The notes: generated by a model from the sequence alone, not told the origin. DNA of 64,000 nt from Winogradskyella sp. (GCF_013213835.1 NZ_JABSSU010000008.1:1-64000); one strand, 5' to 3'; shown: positions 17,453 through 27,507, counted from the stretch's first letter. A program made the numbers and translations.

Positions 17453-17796
17453 ATCTAATCATTAAATTATTAGTAAACGCTATAGCCGTTTTTATTCTTG
17501 CAGAATTTTTAAGTGGTGTAAGGGTCGATGGATATGTTGGAGCAATAATTGTTGCGGCAGTATTATCTATTCTTAATGTCCTGGTAAAGCCAGTTTTAGT
17601 GGTTTTAACCTTGCCTGTTACAATTGTAACACTTGGTCTATTTCTGTTTGTTGTAAATGCATTAATCATTTTACTAGTAGACAAATTATTAAGTAGTTTT
17701 AGTGTAGATGGCATATGGACAGCAATTATTTTTAGTGTGCTTCTTAGTTTCTTACAATCTATCCTACATTCGTTTATAAAAACCGAGAAAAAGTAG
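17449..17796 (+). CDS. Phage-holin-superfamily IV (YvlD-like) membrane protein
   Basis: The 115-residue protein has four hydrophobic segments and the family pattern GVRVDGYVGAIIVAAVLSILNVLVKPVLVVLTLPVTIVTLGLFLFVVNAL. Despite the holin name, bacterial members of this group are ordinary chromosomal membrane proteins of unknown role; there is no phage context here. The ATG lies within the stop of the preceding gene. Confidence 0.87.
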   Translation: MNLIIKLLVNAIAVFILAEFLSGVRVDGYVGAIIVAAVLSILNVLVKPVLVVLTLPVTIVTLGLFLFVVNALIILLVDKLLSSFSVDGIWTAIIFSVLLSFLQSILHSFIKTEKK

Positions 17797-17823
17797 CTAA
17801 AAATCAAAGTTTTAAAACAGTTG

Positions 17824-17851
17824 TTGGGTTGTAAAAAATGTTGTATTTTTG
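17824..17851 (+). promoter_or_regulatory. Promoter of tig
   Basis: TTG at 17824-17826 is followed, after 17 bases, by TATTTTTG at 17844-17851. This is a textbook Bacteroidota -33/-7 pair. It lies 25 bases before the chosen tig ATG, and it overlaps the longer in-frame ORF start, which argues against that start. Confidence 0.75.
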
Positions 17852-17876
17852 CAGCCCAATTTTAGTTACTAGAATA

Positions 17877-19199
17877 ATGAACATTACAAGAGAAAACATT
17901 GACGCATTAAATGCGGTTGTAAAAGTGGATATCGCTAAAGAAGACTACAGCGATAAAGTAGAGAAAATCTTATCAGATTATCGTAAGTCTGCTAACATTC
18001 CAGGATTTAGAAAAGGACATGTGCCAATGGGAATGGTGAAAAAACAATACGGAAAAGCTGTATTGGTTGATGAGGTAAACAAATTACTTCAAGATGCATT
18101 AGGTAAGTACTTAGTAGAAGAAAAATTAGATGTTTTAGGTAATCCATTACCAAAACCACAAGATGATTTAGATTGGAATGCAGATTCTTTTTCTTTTGAG
18201 TTTGAATTAGGTTTAGCACCAGAATTCGATGTAAAGTTAAAAGGTAAAAAAGCGATCACACATTATAACATCATAGCTGATGAGAAGATGATTGAGAACC
18301 AAGTAAATCATATTCAAAAACAATATGGTAAAATCGTTTCTCAAACAGAAGTAACTAAAGATTCTGAAGTAACAGGTAAGTTTGTTAGTGAAGAAAATGG
18401 AATAGATGTGGTTGCTACTGTACCAGTAGAGCGATTAAAAGGAAAAACAAATCCTAAGAAATTTATTGGTGCTAAAGTAGGTGATGTTATTTCTCTTAAG
18501 ACTAAAAATCTTTTCACTGAAAATATAGATTTAGTCACATATTTAAAAGTGTCTCAAGAAGAAGCTAAAGATTTAGCTATTGATGTCACTTTTGAAGTTT
18601 CTGAAATCAATGAGCGCGAATTGGCTGATTTAGACCAAGAGTTATTTGATAAGTTATTTGGTCCTAAAGCAGTAACATCTGTTACCGAGTTAAAGACTAA
18701 GATTAAAGAAGACTCAGAAAAGCAATTTGCTCAGCAAAGCGATCAAAAGCTTTTAAATGATGTAACTGAATATTTAGTTGACAGTACAAAATTTGAATTG
18801 CCAGCAGAGTTTCTTCAAAAGTGGATGCAAACAGCAGGTGAAGAGCCAATGACTGAAGAGCAAGCTAAAGAAGAATATGAGAAGTCCGAAAAAAGCATGC
18901 GTTATCAATTAATAGAAGGAAAGCTTATTAATGATAATGACTTACAAGTAAAATTTGAAGATCTTAAAGCTTATGCTATGGAGATGATAAAAGGGCAAAT
19001 GGCTCAGTTTGGTCAATTAGATCCATCAGAAAAAGAGTTGGAAGATATCGCAGCTAGAATCTTATCTAATCAAGATGAGGTAAAAAGACTTAACGAACAA
19101 TTGATGAGTCAAAACCTTTTAAACTTATACAAATCTGAAGTAAACCTTAAAGTAAAAGAGGTTTCTTACGATGATTTTGTAAAAGAAGTATATAGCTAA
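17877..19199 (+). CDS. tig: Trigger factor
   Basis: I use the ATG at 17877 (MNITRENIDALNAVVKVDI), giving 440 residues. An in-frame ATG at 17838 lies inside the promoter. Trigger factor is the ribosome-bound chaperone for new proteins. The N-terminal ribosome-binding domain carries the signature GFRKGHVPMGMVKKQYG, and the C-terminal helical domain is complete. The FKBP-like middle part (about 150-250) is poorly conserved, as usual in Bacteroidota. clpP and clpX follow on the same strand, the widespread tig-clpP-clpX order, although a terminator separates tig and clpP here. Confidence 0.95.
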   Translation: MNITRENIDALNAVVKVDIAKEDYSDKVEKILSDYRKSANIPGFRKGHVPMGMVKKQYGKAVLVDEVNKLLQDALGKYLVEEKLDVLGNPLPKPQDDLDWNADSFSFEFELGLAPEFDVKLKGKKAITHYNIIADEKMIENQVNHIQKQYGKIVSQTEVTKDSEVTGKFVSEENGIDVVATVPVERLKGKTNPKKFIGAKVGDVISLKTKNLFTENIDLVTYLKVSQEEAKDLAIDVTFEVSEINERELADLDQELFDKLFGPKAVTSVTELKTKIKEDSEKQFAQQSDQKLLNDVTEYLVDSTKFELPAEFLQKWMQTAGEEPMTEEQAKEEYEKSEKSMRYQLIEGKLINDNDLQVKFEDLKAYAMEMIKGQMAQFGQLDPSEKELEDIAARILSNQDEVKRLNEQLMSQNLLNLYKSEVNLKVKEVSYDDFVKEVYS

Positions 19200-19282
19200 T
19201 ATTAAAAAAAACAAGGCAATGCCTTGAAGATTTTAATTGTCATTCCTCAATAAGGAAGCTAAAATAAATTCTTATCTTTAAG

Positions 19283-19313
19283 GCGTAGAACTTGTAGGTT
19301 CTACGCTTTTTTT
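19283..19313 (+). terminator. Intrinsic terminator after tig
   Basis: GCGTAGAAC (19283-19291) and GTTCTACGC (19298-19306) form a 9-bp stem with a 6-base loop, followed by seven T. Confidence 0.92.
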
Positions 19314-19369
19314 ATGGTCAAATAAAGAAAGATAGAATTTCATTAATTAAAAGTATAAATAGATAGTAA

Positions 19370-20044
19370 ATGAACTACGGAAAAGAATTCGAAAAGTTTG
19401 CAACAAAAGATCAAGGAATCAGTAGTATGCATTATGATAAAATTATCACAAGTATGTATCCTACTAACTTGACACCAAATATTATTGAAGAGCGTCAGAT
19501 GAATGCTGTAGCTATGGATGTGTTTTCGCGCCTTATGATGGATCGTATCATCTTTTTAGGAACAGGTGTTAACGATCAGGTAGCTAATATCATTCAAGCA
19601 CAATTATTATTTTTACAAAGTGTTGATGCTTCAAAGGATATTCAAATTTATATCAATTCGCCAGGTGGATCAGTTTATGCTGGTTTAGGTATCTATGATA
19701 CAATGCAATTTGTTAAGCCAGATGTAGCTACTATTTGTACAGGTATTGCTGCATCTATGGCGGCCGTGTTATTATGTGCTGGTGAAAAGGGTAAGCGTTC
19801 TGCACTAAAACATTCTAGAGTAATGATTCATCAACCAATGAGTGGTACGCAAGGTCAAGTATCTGATATGGAAATAGCAGTGCGTGAAACATTAAAAGTT
19901 AAAGAAGAATTATATAATATTATCTCATCACATTCAGGGAAATCTTATGAGCAAGTAGAGAAAGACTCAGATAGAGATTACTGGATGCGTTCTGAAGAAG
20001 CATTAGCTTACGGTATGATTGATGAGGTTTTAGAACGTAAATAA
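19370..20044 (+). CDS. clpP: ATP-dependent Clp protease proteolytic subunit
   Basis: The 224-residue serine peptidase forms the degradation chamber used by ClpX. The catalytic triad is visible: Ser129 (GIAASMAAVLL), His154 (RVMIHQP) and Asp203 (DRDYWM). The N-terminal extension is a little longer than in E. coli, as usual for Bacteroidota. clpX starts 47 bp downstream. Confidence 0.97.
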   Translation: MNYGKEFEKFATKDQGISSMHYDKIITSMYPTNLTPNIIEERQMNAVAMDVFSRLMMDRIIFLGTGVNDQVANIIQAQLLFLQSVDASKDIQIYINSPGGSVYAGLGIYDTMQFVKPDVATICTGIAASMAAVLLCAGEKGKRSALKHSRVMIHQPMSGTQGQVSDMEIAVRETLKVKEELYNIISSHSGKSYEQVEKDSDRDYWMRSEEALAYGMIDEVLERK

Positions 20045-20091
20045 GAAACGTTTCCTGAAGGCTTTTGTCTTCAAATTAAGTGTAAGAGATT

Positions 20092-21324
20092 ATGGCTAAA
20101 GAAGAATTAGAATGTTCGTTTTGTGGTAGGAAAAAGTCGGAAACGAATTTACTTATCGCAGGACTAGATGCGCACATTTGTGATAGATGTATAGAACAGG
20201 CTTATAGTATTGTTGTTGAAGAATCTAAACAAAACAACAATTCAGATTTAAGTAATGAGCTCATGCTCAGAAAACCAAAAGAGATTAAGGCTTTTTTAGA
20301 TGAGTATATCATTGGTCAGGAATACACAAAGCGCGTCATGTCTGTGGCTGTGTATAACCATTACAAGAGGTTATTGCAATCGCCTACTGATGACGATATT
20401 GAAATACAAAAAAGTAACGTCATTATGGTTGGTCAAACAGGTACTGGAAAAACCTTAATGGCGAAAACTGTAGCAAGAATGCTTAATGTTCCTTTAGCAA
20501 TAGTTGATGCTACAGTTCTTACAGAAGCAGGTTATGTTGGTGAAGATGTAGAAAGTATTTTAACACGATTATTGCAAGCGGCGGATTATAATTTAGAAAA
20601 AGCACAAAGAGGTATTGTATTTATTGATGAAATAGATAAAATTGCTCGTAAAAGTGATAACCCATCTATAACAAGAGATGTGTCTGGTGAAGGTGTACAG
20701 CAAGCTTTGCTAAAGCTTTTAGAAGGTACAGTGGTTAATGTTCCGCCAAAAGGAGGGAGAAAGCATCCAGATCAAAAGTTTATAGAGGTAAATACAGAGC
20801 ATATTCTATTTATTGCTGGTGGAGCGTTTGATGGCATAGAACGAATGATTACTAAGCGTCTAAATATGCAGGCAATTGGTTATAGTTCAATCAATTCAGG
20901 GAACTCAGTAGATAATGATAATATCCTCCAGTATATCATACCAAAAGACCTCAAAGATTTTGGATTAATACCAGAGATTATTGGTCGTTTACCTGTGTTA
21001 ACTCATATGGATCCTTTAGATGCTAAGACACTAAGAGCCATTTTAACTGAACCTAAGAATGCCATCATAAAGCAGTATAAGAAGTTATTCGCTATGGATG
21101 AAGTAGAACTATCCATAACCGATGGTGCCCTAGAGTATATCGTAGATAAGGCTATAGAGTATAAGCTTGGTGCTAGAGGTTTACGTTCCTTATGTGAAGA
21201 AATACTTACGGAAGCTATGTTTAATCTTCCAGGTTCTGGCGAGACTAAACTAAATGTTACTAAGGCTTATGCTGAGGGAAGATTAACTAAATCAACGCTA
21301 AAGAAGCTAAAGGCAGTATCATAA
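20092..21324 (+). CDS. clpX: ATP-dependent Clp protease ATP-binding subunit ClpX
   Basis: The 410-residue AAA+ unfoldase feeds substrates to ClpP. The N-terminal zinc domain has Cys8, Cys11, Cys30 and Cys33. Walker A is GQTGTGKT, Walker B is IVFIDEID, and the sensor/arginine-finger segment [13 protein letters not shown] and the C-terminal [11 protein letters not shown] are present. The IGF-type loop that docks on ClpP is not obvious by eye. It is probably co-transcribed with clpP. Confidence 0.97.
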   Translation: MAKEELECSFCGRKKSETNLLIAGLDAHICDRCIEQAYSIVVEESKQNNNSDLSNELMLRKPKEIKAFLDEYIIGQEYTKRVMSVAVYNHYKRLLQSPTDDDIEIQKSNVIMVGQTGTGKTLMAKTVARMLNVPLAIVDATVLTEAGYVGEDVESILTRLLQAADYNLEKAQRGIVFIDEIDKIARKSDNPSITRDVSGEGVQQALLKLLEGTVVNVPPKGGRKHPDQKFIEVNTEHILFIAGGAFDGIERMITKRLNMQAIGYSSINSGNSVDNDNILQYIIPKDLKDFGLIPEIIGRLPVLTHMDPLDAKTLRAILTEPKNAIIKQYKKLFAMDEVELSITDGALEYIVDKAIEYKLGARGLRSLCEEILTEAMFNLPGSGETKLNVTKAYAEGRLTKSTLKKLKAVS

Positions 21325-21351
21325 ATTATTGTTGATACTTTTACAAATAAC

Positions 21352-21385
21352 AAAACCCCAGTATCTGTAAAGATAATGGGGTTTC
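21352..21385 (+). terminator. Probable terminator after clpX
   Basis: AAACCCC (21353-21359) pairs with GGGGTTT (21378-21384), and inner TATC/GATA bases extend the stem. A short T-rich stretch follows (CATATTTTTTAG). The remaining bases up to the GH3-family gene hold no further feature that I can see. Confidence 0.7.
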
Positions 21386-21579
21386 ATATTTTTTAGATTA
21401 GTTAATTAATATTGCGGACAATATATTTTTAGTTGTAAAATCGTAATGATTGAGTAATCAAATATAGACTTATCATTCAGTTTTAGAAGGAATCTTCTTA
21501 TATTTTAGTTGAAATTGAGATAATCTCGCTGAAAGGATTTTGGAACAAAAAAATGCGGACGAATTACATATTTGAATAA

Positions 21580-23097
21580 TTACTTTTGATTTAGTGATAG
21601 TAATTCTTCAACATAATCTCTAGAATTTGATAATCGCGGTACTTTGTGCTGTCCACCAAGCTTATTGTTTTCTTTTAGCCAATCATAAAACAAGTTTGTG
21701 CGTGCACAATGAATTTTAGGTTTGTTAAGTGTCATATTATTATAACGTTTGGCTTCGTAATCAGAGTTAAGAGACTTTAGTGCATTATCAAATAATTCCT
21801 CAAAATAAGACATGTCTTGTGGGGTTTTTTTAAATTCGATAATCCATTCGTGAGCACCTTTCTCTTTCCCATTCATAAATATAGGTGCAGCAGTATAATC
21901 TACAATTTCAGAATTTGTTCGTTTGCAAACCTTTTTTAGGGCATCTTCAGCGTTTTCAATAATGAGTTCTTCGCCAAAGGCATTAATATGATGTTTGGTT
22001 CTACCAGATACTTTTATTCGATGCGGATTAAGGCTTACAAATCGAATCGTATCACCGATTTTATAACGCCATAAACCAGCATTGGTAGTAATTACTACAG
22101 CATAGTTGGTGTTTAACTTAACATCACTCAAAGGAATCACTTTTTGTTCTGATGTTCCGTAACTGTCCATTGGAATAAACTCATAAAAAATACCATAGTC
22201 TAACATGAGTAATAAGTCACCTGAATAATTTTGGTCTTGTATGGCAAAAAATCCTTCAGAAGCATTATATATTTCATAATATTTAAATGCTTTGGTAGGA
22301 AGGATTGAGCGATACTGTTCTATATATGGGTTAAAACTAACGCCGCCATGAAAGTAAACTTCAAGATTTGGCCATATGTCAAAGAGGTTATTTTTTTTCG
22401 TGTGTTCAAGTATATTGTTTAGTAAAACAAGCATCCAAGATGGTACGCCCGCCAAGCTTGTAACATTTTCATTAATGGTTTCTTCAACGATGGCTTGCAT
22501 CTTTGATTCCCATTCGCTCATTAACGACACTTTACTGCTTGGAGTACTACTGAATTCAGCCCAAAATGGCATATTGTCTATTAATATTGCACTAAGATCG
22601 CCAAATACTGTTCCGTTCTCTTTATAAAGTTCTTTACTTCCGCCAAGTCTTAAACTTTTACCAGTAAATAACTGTGAACCTTCATTGTTATTTAGGTACA
22701 TGCAAAGCAAGTCTTTACTTGCAGCATAATGACAATCCTCTAAGGATTCTGTGCTAACAGGGATAAATTTACTTTTTGCATTTGTAGTACCACTAGATTT
22801 TGCAAACCACTTTATTGGTCTTGGCCAGAAAATGTTTTGTTCGCCTTGTCTTGAGCGTTCAATTAATGGTTGAACATTTTCATAATTTACGATAGGAACA
22901 CGTTCGTTAAATTCATTGTAGGTTTTAATGGAAGCAAAGTCATACTTTCTGCCAATTTCTGTGTCTTTTGCAAACTTTAATAAGCTAAATAGTAATTCGT
23001 TTTGCACTTCGTTGGGATACTTTAAAAACAATTCAATTTGATGAAAACGTTTTTTTAAAAACCACGAAGCAATAGAATTAACAATTGGAATTGGCAT
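21580..23097 (-). CDS. GH3 auxin-responsive-promoter family (acyl-adenylate) protein
   Basis: The 505-residue protein matches the bacterial relatives of plant GH3 acyl-acid amido synthetases. Visible ATP-binding-like motifs are KSSGTTNAKSKFIPVS (about 105-120) and the later NASEGFFAIQD and YRYKIGDTIRF-like segments (LWRYKIGDTIRF), as in the ANL adenylate-forming superfamily. Here GH3 is the plant gene-family name, not glycoside hydrolase 3. Family members are common in Bacteroidota, but their substrates are unknown. It is divergently placed from the DUF2797 gene. Confidence 0.9.
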   Translation of the reverse strand: MPIPIVNSIASWFLKKRFHQIELFLKYPNEVQNELLFSLLKFAKDTEIGRKYDFASIKTYNEFNERVPIVNYENVQPLIERSRQGEQNIFWPRPIKWFAKSSGTTNAKSKFIPVSTESLEDCHYAASKDLLCMYLNNNEGSQLFTGKSLRLGGSKELYKENGTVFGDLSAILIDNMPFWAEFSSTPSSKVSLMSEWESKMQAIVEETINENVTSLAGVPSWMLVLLNNILEHTKKNNLFDIWPNLEVYFHGGVSFNPYIEQYRSILPTKAFKYYEIYNASEGFFAIQDQNYSGDLLLMLDYGIFYEFIPMDSYGTSEQKVIPLSDVKLNTNYAVVITTNAGLWRYKIGDTIRFVSLNPHRIKVSGRTKHHINAFGEELIIENAEDALKKVCKRTNSEIVDYTAAPIFMNGKEKGAHEWIIEFKKTPQDMSYFEELFDNALKSLNSDYEAKRYNNMTLNKPKIHCARTNLFYDWLKENNKLGGQHKVPRLSNSRDYVEELLSLNQK

Positions 23098-23213
23098 TGA
23101 TAGTTTATATTAACAGTTGATGCTAAACTTTTTTTATTTCAATTCGTTTTATAAAAAGCTCTTGAAGAACTATTTTAGTAGAGTTAAAAAGCTAAAAATA
23201 ATAAAATTCTTTT

Positions 23214-24005
23214 ATGATTTACACGGGTGTTCTTACTAAAATGCAAACGGAATTTGTAGAACCAATTCAATACTATTTAGTTTTTGAAAATGATTTTATT
23301 CATATGAATCAATTGTTAGGTAAAACGATAGGTATTAAACTAGTAGGGCATAAATGTTTAAGTTGTGGGTTGGATAAACCAATATTTAGACAAGGCTTTT
23401 GTAAGTCTTGTTTTTTTGATGAGCCAGTGGCTGGGGATTGGATTATGCGGCCAGAATTGAGTAAAGCACATTTAGGTATAGCAGATAGAGATTTAGATTA
23501 TGAAAAAAAAGTACAATTGCAACCGCATGTGGTTTATTTAGCAAACTCGAGTAATGTAAAAGTTGGTGTAACTAGAAAAACTCAAGTGCCAACACGTTGG
23601 ATAGATCAAGGTGCTCACGAAGCAATCGAGATTGTTGAGGTTCCTAATCGTTATTTGGCAGGAATTACTGAAGTGGCCTTAAAAGAGCATGTTGCTGATA
23701 AAACCAATTGGCGAAAAATGCTAAAAAATGATATCGAAGATGTTAATTTAATAGATTGGCGAGACAACTTAAAGGCCTTTATACCAGAAGAAGCAAAAGA
23801 TTATTTTATAAACAATAATTCTGAGACACTCTTAAACTTTCCGGTATACCGATACCCTGAAAAACCTAGAAGTTTGAATATTAAGAAAGATTCAGAGTAT
23901 TCTGGTGTATTAGTAGGTATTAAAGGTCAATACCTAATTTTTGAAGATAATACAGTGTTTAATGTAAGATCGAATGAGGGTTTGGTCGTTGAGTTAAATG
24001 TTTAG
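23214..24005 (+). CDS. DUF2797 family protein
   Basis: The 263-residue soluble protein has a zinc-ribbon-like Cys set: Cys48, Cys51, Cys63 and Cys66 (CLSCGL ... GFCKSC). Then come blocks that I associate with DUF2797: HVVYLANSSNVKVGVTRKTQVPTRWIDQGA and the ITEVALKEHVADKTNWRKML segment, the latter reminiscent of GIY-YIG-like nuclease folds. Function is not established. It probably has its own promoter in the divergent intergenic space with the GH3-family gene. Confidence 0.85.
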   Translation: MIYTGVLTKMQTEFVEPIQYYLVFENDFIHMNQLLGKTIGIKLVGHKCLSCGLDKPIFRQGFCKSCFFDEPVAGDWIMRPELSKAHLGIADRDLDYEKKVQLQPHVVYLANSSNVKVGVTRKTQVPTRWIDQGAHEAIEIVEVPNRYLAGITEVALKEHVADKTNWRKMLKNDIEDVNLIDWRDNLKAFIPEEAKDYFINNNSETLLNFPVYRYPEKPRSLNIKKDSEYSGVLVGIKGQYLIFEDNTVFNVRSNEGLVVELNV

Positions 24006-24067
24006 AGAATGTAATTAATTGTTAAAACCATTTTTGTTTAACTAATAATTATTAACTTTAAACAAAA

Positions 24068-24298
24068 ATGAAAAAGAACTCACCCTATTTGTATGTTACT
24101 ATCACCACTTTATTGTTGGTGACAATTACTATTATGAGTGCTATGAATATGCCCTTTAATTGGGTGTTTTATTTGACTGTCATGGGTCAAATTATGGTAG
24201 TTGTAATGGTTTACAAGGTTTTAGTAGATGATTATTCTACAGATAAAACCTTTGAGGATTATTATGAAGATAACCCTATAAAGTCCCCTAAAGATTGA
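24068..24298 (+). CDS. Small two-helix membrane protein
   Basis: The 76-residue protein has two hydrophobic segments (about 8-25 and 30-52) and an acidic tail (EDYYEDNPIKSPKD). No family name was recognised, although such small proteins recur beside rpsU in related genomes in my general experience. A clear start (MKKNSPYLYV) and a bidirectional terminator downstream support a real gene. Confidence 0.7.
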   Translation: MKKNSPYLYVTITTLLLVTITIMSAMNMPFNWVFYLTVMGQIMVVVMVYKVLVDDYSTDKTFEDYYEDNPIKSPKD

Positions 24299-24340
24299 TA
24301 TTGAAAAAGAAAAAGCCTTACATTGAATTTTAGGAGCGAA

Positions 24341-24369
24341 AAAAGAGCAACAGTTGTTGCTCTTTTTTT
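24341..24369. terminator. Bidirectional intrinsic terminator
   Basis: AAAAGAGCAACA and TGTTGCTCTTTT form a long near-perfect hairpin with A and T runs on either side. It separates the convergent small membrane-protein gene and rpsU. Confidence 0.93.
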
Positions 24370-24395
24370 AATGTTATAGTGAAAGAGTAAAAGGG

Positions 24396-24590
24396 TTAGA
24401 TGTTTTCTGCGTCTCTTAATCCTTGAATGTACTCTGCTTTCTGAATTTCTCTTCTACGTTTAACAGAAGGCTTAGTGAAATAACGAGATTCTCTTAAGTT
24501 TTGCATAATCTGTACGTTTCTGTGCTTACGCTTATAACGCTTAAGAGCTCTTTCAATGTTTTCTCCTTCTTTTATTTCGATTTTAATCAT
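24396..24590 (-). CDS. rpsU: 30S ribosomal protein S21
   Basis: The 64-residue basic protein begins MIKIEIKEGENIERALKRYKRKHRN and matches S21 of the small subunit in Bacteroidota in length and composition. S21 lies near the 3' end of 16S rRNA; Bacteroidota ribosomes hold the anti-SD segment in a pocket that involves S21, which fits the absence of Shine-Dalgarno sites in this window. A strong -7 box lies 45 bases before the start. Confidence 0.96.
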   Translation of the reverse strand: MIKIEIKEGENIERALKRYKRKHRNVQIMQNLRESRYFTKPSVKRRREIQKAEYIQGLRDAENI

Positions 24591-24634
24591 CGTATAGATA
24601 TATTAGATTAAGTATAATTCTTTTAAATGGTCGG

Positions 24635-24642
24635 CAAATATA
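24635..24642 (-). promoter_or_regulatory. Putative -7 box for rpsU
   Basis: On the minus strand the sequence is TATATTTG (TAnnTTTG), upstream of the rpsU ATG. No well-spaced -33 TTG is seen. Confidence 0.55.
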
Positions 24643-24714
24643 CTCTAACTAATTGAAAATAAAAAATTAATTGTTCAATATTCAGTAATATTATTGGGAT
24701 GCCTCTTTCAAATA

Positions 24715-27348
24715 TTATTTATCATCCTTTTTTTTCTTCTTTTTGTTACCAAGTAAGCCACCCAAAACATTTTTCACACCTTCTTTAACAGAGTCTTCAG
24801 GTCTTTTAGGGTCAACTTGGGAATCATTAGAAGTTGAATCTGATGTCGTTTCTTTTTTGTTGCCCAAAAGTCCACCTAGTAAATCATTGACCTTATCCTT
24901 GCCTTGACCTAGGAGTTTTTGTTTTTGGATATCTAAAAGTTGTTTTGTTAAGTTGGAAACACCATTTGTTAAATCTGTTGAAATTTGAGGACTTGCAAAC
25001 GTTCCACCAATAGTTGTGGTGACAGGTATTGTAATCTTGTCAATGTCAGAATCATCTATCTTTCCTATCAATCGATTTACTTCACTGCCAAGATATTTGG
25101 CTGGTACTTGTAAAACAGCATTATAGCTCATGGTGTTAGAAAAGTTGTGAGTGCCAGAAACTTCTATCGGAATATCTTCATAAGTTATCGTAAATGGTTT
25201 TACGGAAACTTCACCATCGTCAAAACTTAGTTTGGTTTTAATTTCTTTATCAAGCCTATTAAAATCAATAAAGTCTAATTTATTGTCTAATCCAGATAGT
25301 AAAGGACTTTTAGAAACGTTAATATTAGAGGTTAATATTTCGGCCAAAGCATTACCAGAAATAGTGGCTAAATCTGGTGAAAAAGATGCGTCTAATAAAC
25401 CATTAATATCTATTGTAGAGTTTAATTTTCCTTCTACAACTTTTGCTATTGGTGCAATAGCTTGAAGCATTTTTAAATATTTAAAAGATTCAGAAATATC
25501 AAACTCTTGCATGGCAAGTTGCATATCAAACTTTGGTTTGGCTTCTTTTGTAGATACATTACCAGAAATACCTAACTGACCATTAAATATATCTGTGGTC
25601 ATGTTTTTTAAATTGGCATTTTGGTCTTTAATATGTAATTGACCTTTCACATTTTTTAGATTGAGATTATCGTAAATTACCGTTTTTGCATTTGCGGTAA
25701 TAGTGCAGTCTAAGAAATCAGGAATTTTAAGTGATTCTTCATCAGAAGTGGTTTTATTAGATTTTTCTGTAGCTGTTTCATCTTCAACCATAAAATCTGC
25801 AATAGCAAAAGAATTAGAATTGACGTTAAAATCACCTTGAAGCTTTTTATCGCTAAGTAAAAACCCTAATAAATTAGTTATGGTTCCGGTTGCTGAAAAA
25901 TCACTTTTGCCGGTTACAGCGTCAAAGTTATTAAGGCTAACATTACCTGAGTTAAATGATAAATCTGCAGTATTAATTTGAATAGGATTTACAATGTCTT
26001 CAGAAGAAAATATAAAGTCTGTAATAGATACATTTCCTTTGTTTTTAATACGTTGGTATGCGTTGGTTTCAATGGCATTCATGTCAAATGCTGTGTTCAG
26101 TTTTCCTTTTAAAATGCCGCTAAGCTGATTCTCTAATTCTATAGGATATGCTTTGGTAATGTTTGCTAAATTGAGAATGCCATCTAAGTTGGCATTTACT
26201 AGCATATTTCCTGTAAGGTCTTTAATATGAGCTTCAGACTTAAAGATGTCTTCGTCTATCTTAAAGTTGAGTTTGTTAATGTCAACAAAGGTATCGTCAA
26301 CATTTCCTGTGGTGTTTTTTACTGAAGCATCAATCACAATATTATTAACGCTTTTAGGTAAATCTGGATATTTAAAAGAAGCGTTATCAGAACGCATATT
26401 AATATCTAAAGTTGGTATAGTTTCATCAGATACAAGTCCTTTTATAATACCAATAACGGTAAAGTTTCCTGTGGTTTTTACATTCTCTATGTCTTTTGTG
26501 TAGGCTTCTGGAATTACCGCTAAGAAATCTTTAAAAGAAGATTCAGGGTTTTTAAAAGTTAAATCTATGTTTTGTCCTTCTTCAACCATTTGTACAAAAC
26601 CATCAAACTCTAAAGGCAATGCATTAATGTATCCTTTATTATCTTTAAAAGTGTATTTGCTTTCCTCTAAATCCATACCGATGAGCGCATCTAGCTTAAT
26701 GATATTGTTGTTCAGGTAGTTTGTGCTGTCAATAGACATGCTCACTTTTGCTTCGGTATTTGTATCTAGCTCTGATTGTTCGCCAGAAAAGATGCCTTTT
26801 CCGCTATGGTTTATTTCGGTAAGGTTAAATAACGTGTGAGAACCTTCATCAATATATGTAAACGCGCTATTGTTAATCTCATAATTTTGAAGGTCGAAAC
26901 TAAAACCAGAAGATTTTGATTCTGATGCAGAATTAGAGCTTTCGCTTTCCTTTACAATGTCGTAATTAGTGGTTCCGTTTTTATTGGTAATAAGTGTTAA
27001 GAGCATTTCGTCTGCTATAATCTCATTAACAATTAATGGTTCTTCTGTGCCTTTAAAAATTTCGACTACTGGCATTTCAAAAGATAAAGATTTGGCGGTT
27101 GCTAGTGTTTCATCTTTAAATGGTGCTCTGTTTGTGATTTTTAGGTTTTCGACACTAATCTCTGCTTTAGGAAAGCTACTAATAAGACTTAAGCTAATGT
27201 CAGCAAAACTCAAATCAGCATCTAAGTTTTCATCGGCATAATTTTGAACAATTTCATCAATTTTAGATTCTAAAACAAACGGAATGGCCACCAGAATAGC
27301 AATAAATATGAGTAATAGTATTCCAACTATTTTGAGAAATTTCTTCAT
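24715..27348 (-). CDS. AsmA-family envelope protein
   Basis: The 877-residue protein has one N-terminal membrane helix (about 5-25), then the AsmA-like start IDEIVQNYADENLDADLSFADISLSLISSFPKAEISVENL. A long run of beta-rich repeats fills the middle, and an AsmA_2-like part (GKLNSTIDINGLLDASFSPDLATISGNALAEI) precedes a Lys/Asp-rich end (GNKKKKKKDDK). AsmA-like proteins are thought to move or balance lipids between membranes. It stands alone between rpsU and the transporter gene. The C-terminal half carries two LLGGLLGNKK repeats. Confidence 0.88.
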   Translation of the reverse strand: MKKFLKIVGILLLIFIAILVAIPFVLESKIDEIVQNYADENLDADLSFADISLSLISSFPKAEISVENLKITNRAPFKDETLATAKSLSFEMPVVEIFKGTEEPLIVNEIIADEMLLTLITNKNGTTNYDIVKESESSNSASESKSSGFSFDLQNYEINNSAFTYIDEGSHTLFNLTEINHSGKGIFSGEQSELDTNTEAKVSMSIDSTNYLNNNIIKLDALIGMDLEESKYTFKDNKGYINALPLEFDGFVQMVEEGQNIDLTFKNPESSFKDFLAVIPEAYTKDIENVKTTGNFTVIGIIKGLVSDETIPTLDINMRSDNASFKYPDLPKSVNNIVIDASVKNTTGNVDDTFVDINKLNFKIDEDIFKSEAHIKDLTGNMLVNANLDGILNLANITKAYPIELENQLSGILKGKLNTAFDMNAIETNAYQRIKNKGNVSITDFIFSSEDIVNPIQINTADLSFNSGNVSLNNFDAVTGKSDFSATGTITNLLGFLLSDKKLQGDFNVNSNSFAIADFMVEDETATEKSNKTTSDEESLKIPDFLDCTITANAKTVIYDNLNLKNVKGQLHIKDQNANLKNMTTDIFNGQLGISGNVSTKEAKPKFDMQLAMQEFDISESFKYLKMLQAIAPIAKVVEGKLNSTIDINGLLDASFSPDLATISGNALAEILTSNINVSKSPLLSGLDNKLDFIDFNRLDKEIKTKLSFDDGEVSVKPFTITYEDIPIEVSGTHNFSNTMSYNAVLQVPAKYLGSEVNRLIGKIDDSDIDKITIPVTTTIGGTFASPQISTDLTNGVSNLTKQLLDIQKQKLLGQGKDKVNDLLGGLLGNKKETTSDSTSNDSQVDPKRPEDSVKEGVKNVLGGLLGNKKKKKKDDK

Positions 27349-27507
27349 GATGAAAGGTAATATGATAAAGACGTTGTAGTATTTACGAAAATTAGAAAAT
27401 AAAAGTTGTCTTTAGGTCAGAATTAAGGATTTTAATAGTTTTATAACATTGGTTTTCATCAAATAAGACACAAAAAGTAAACCAAAGTCATTTGGTGTTT
27501 AAAAGAA

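Noticed and set aside
17449..17796. Phage remnant because of the holin-like family name
   Set aside because: No other phage genes, attachment sites or composition shift nearby; the family is chromosomal in many bacteria.
17838..17876. In-frame ATG upstream of tig giving a 13-residue extension
   Set aside because: The extension overlaps a canonical -33/-7 promoter, so this DNA is unlikely to be in the mRNA.
19234..19262. Third copy of the dispersed intergenic repeat (TTGTCATTCC...)
   Set aside because: Only the first ~8 bases resemble the other two; the match is too short.
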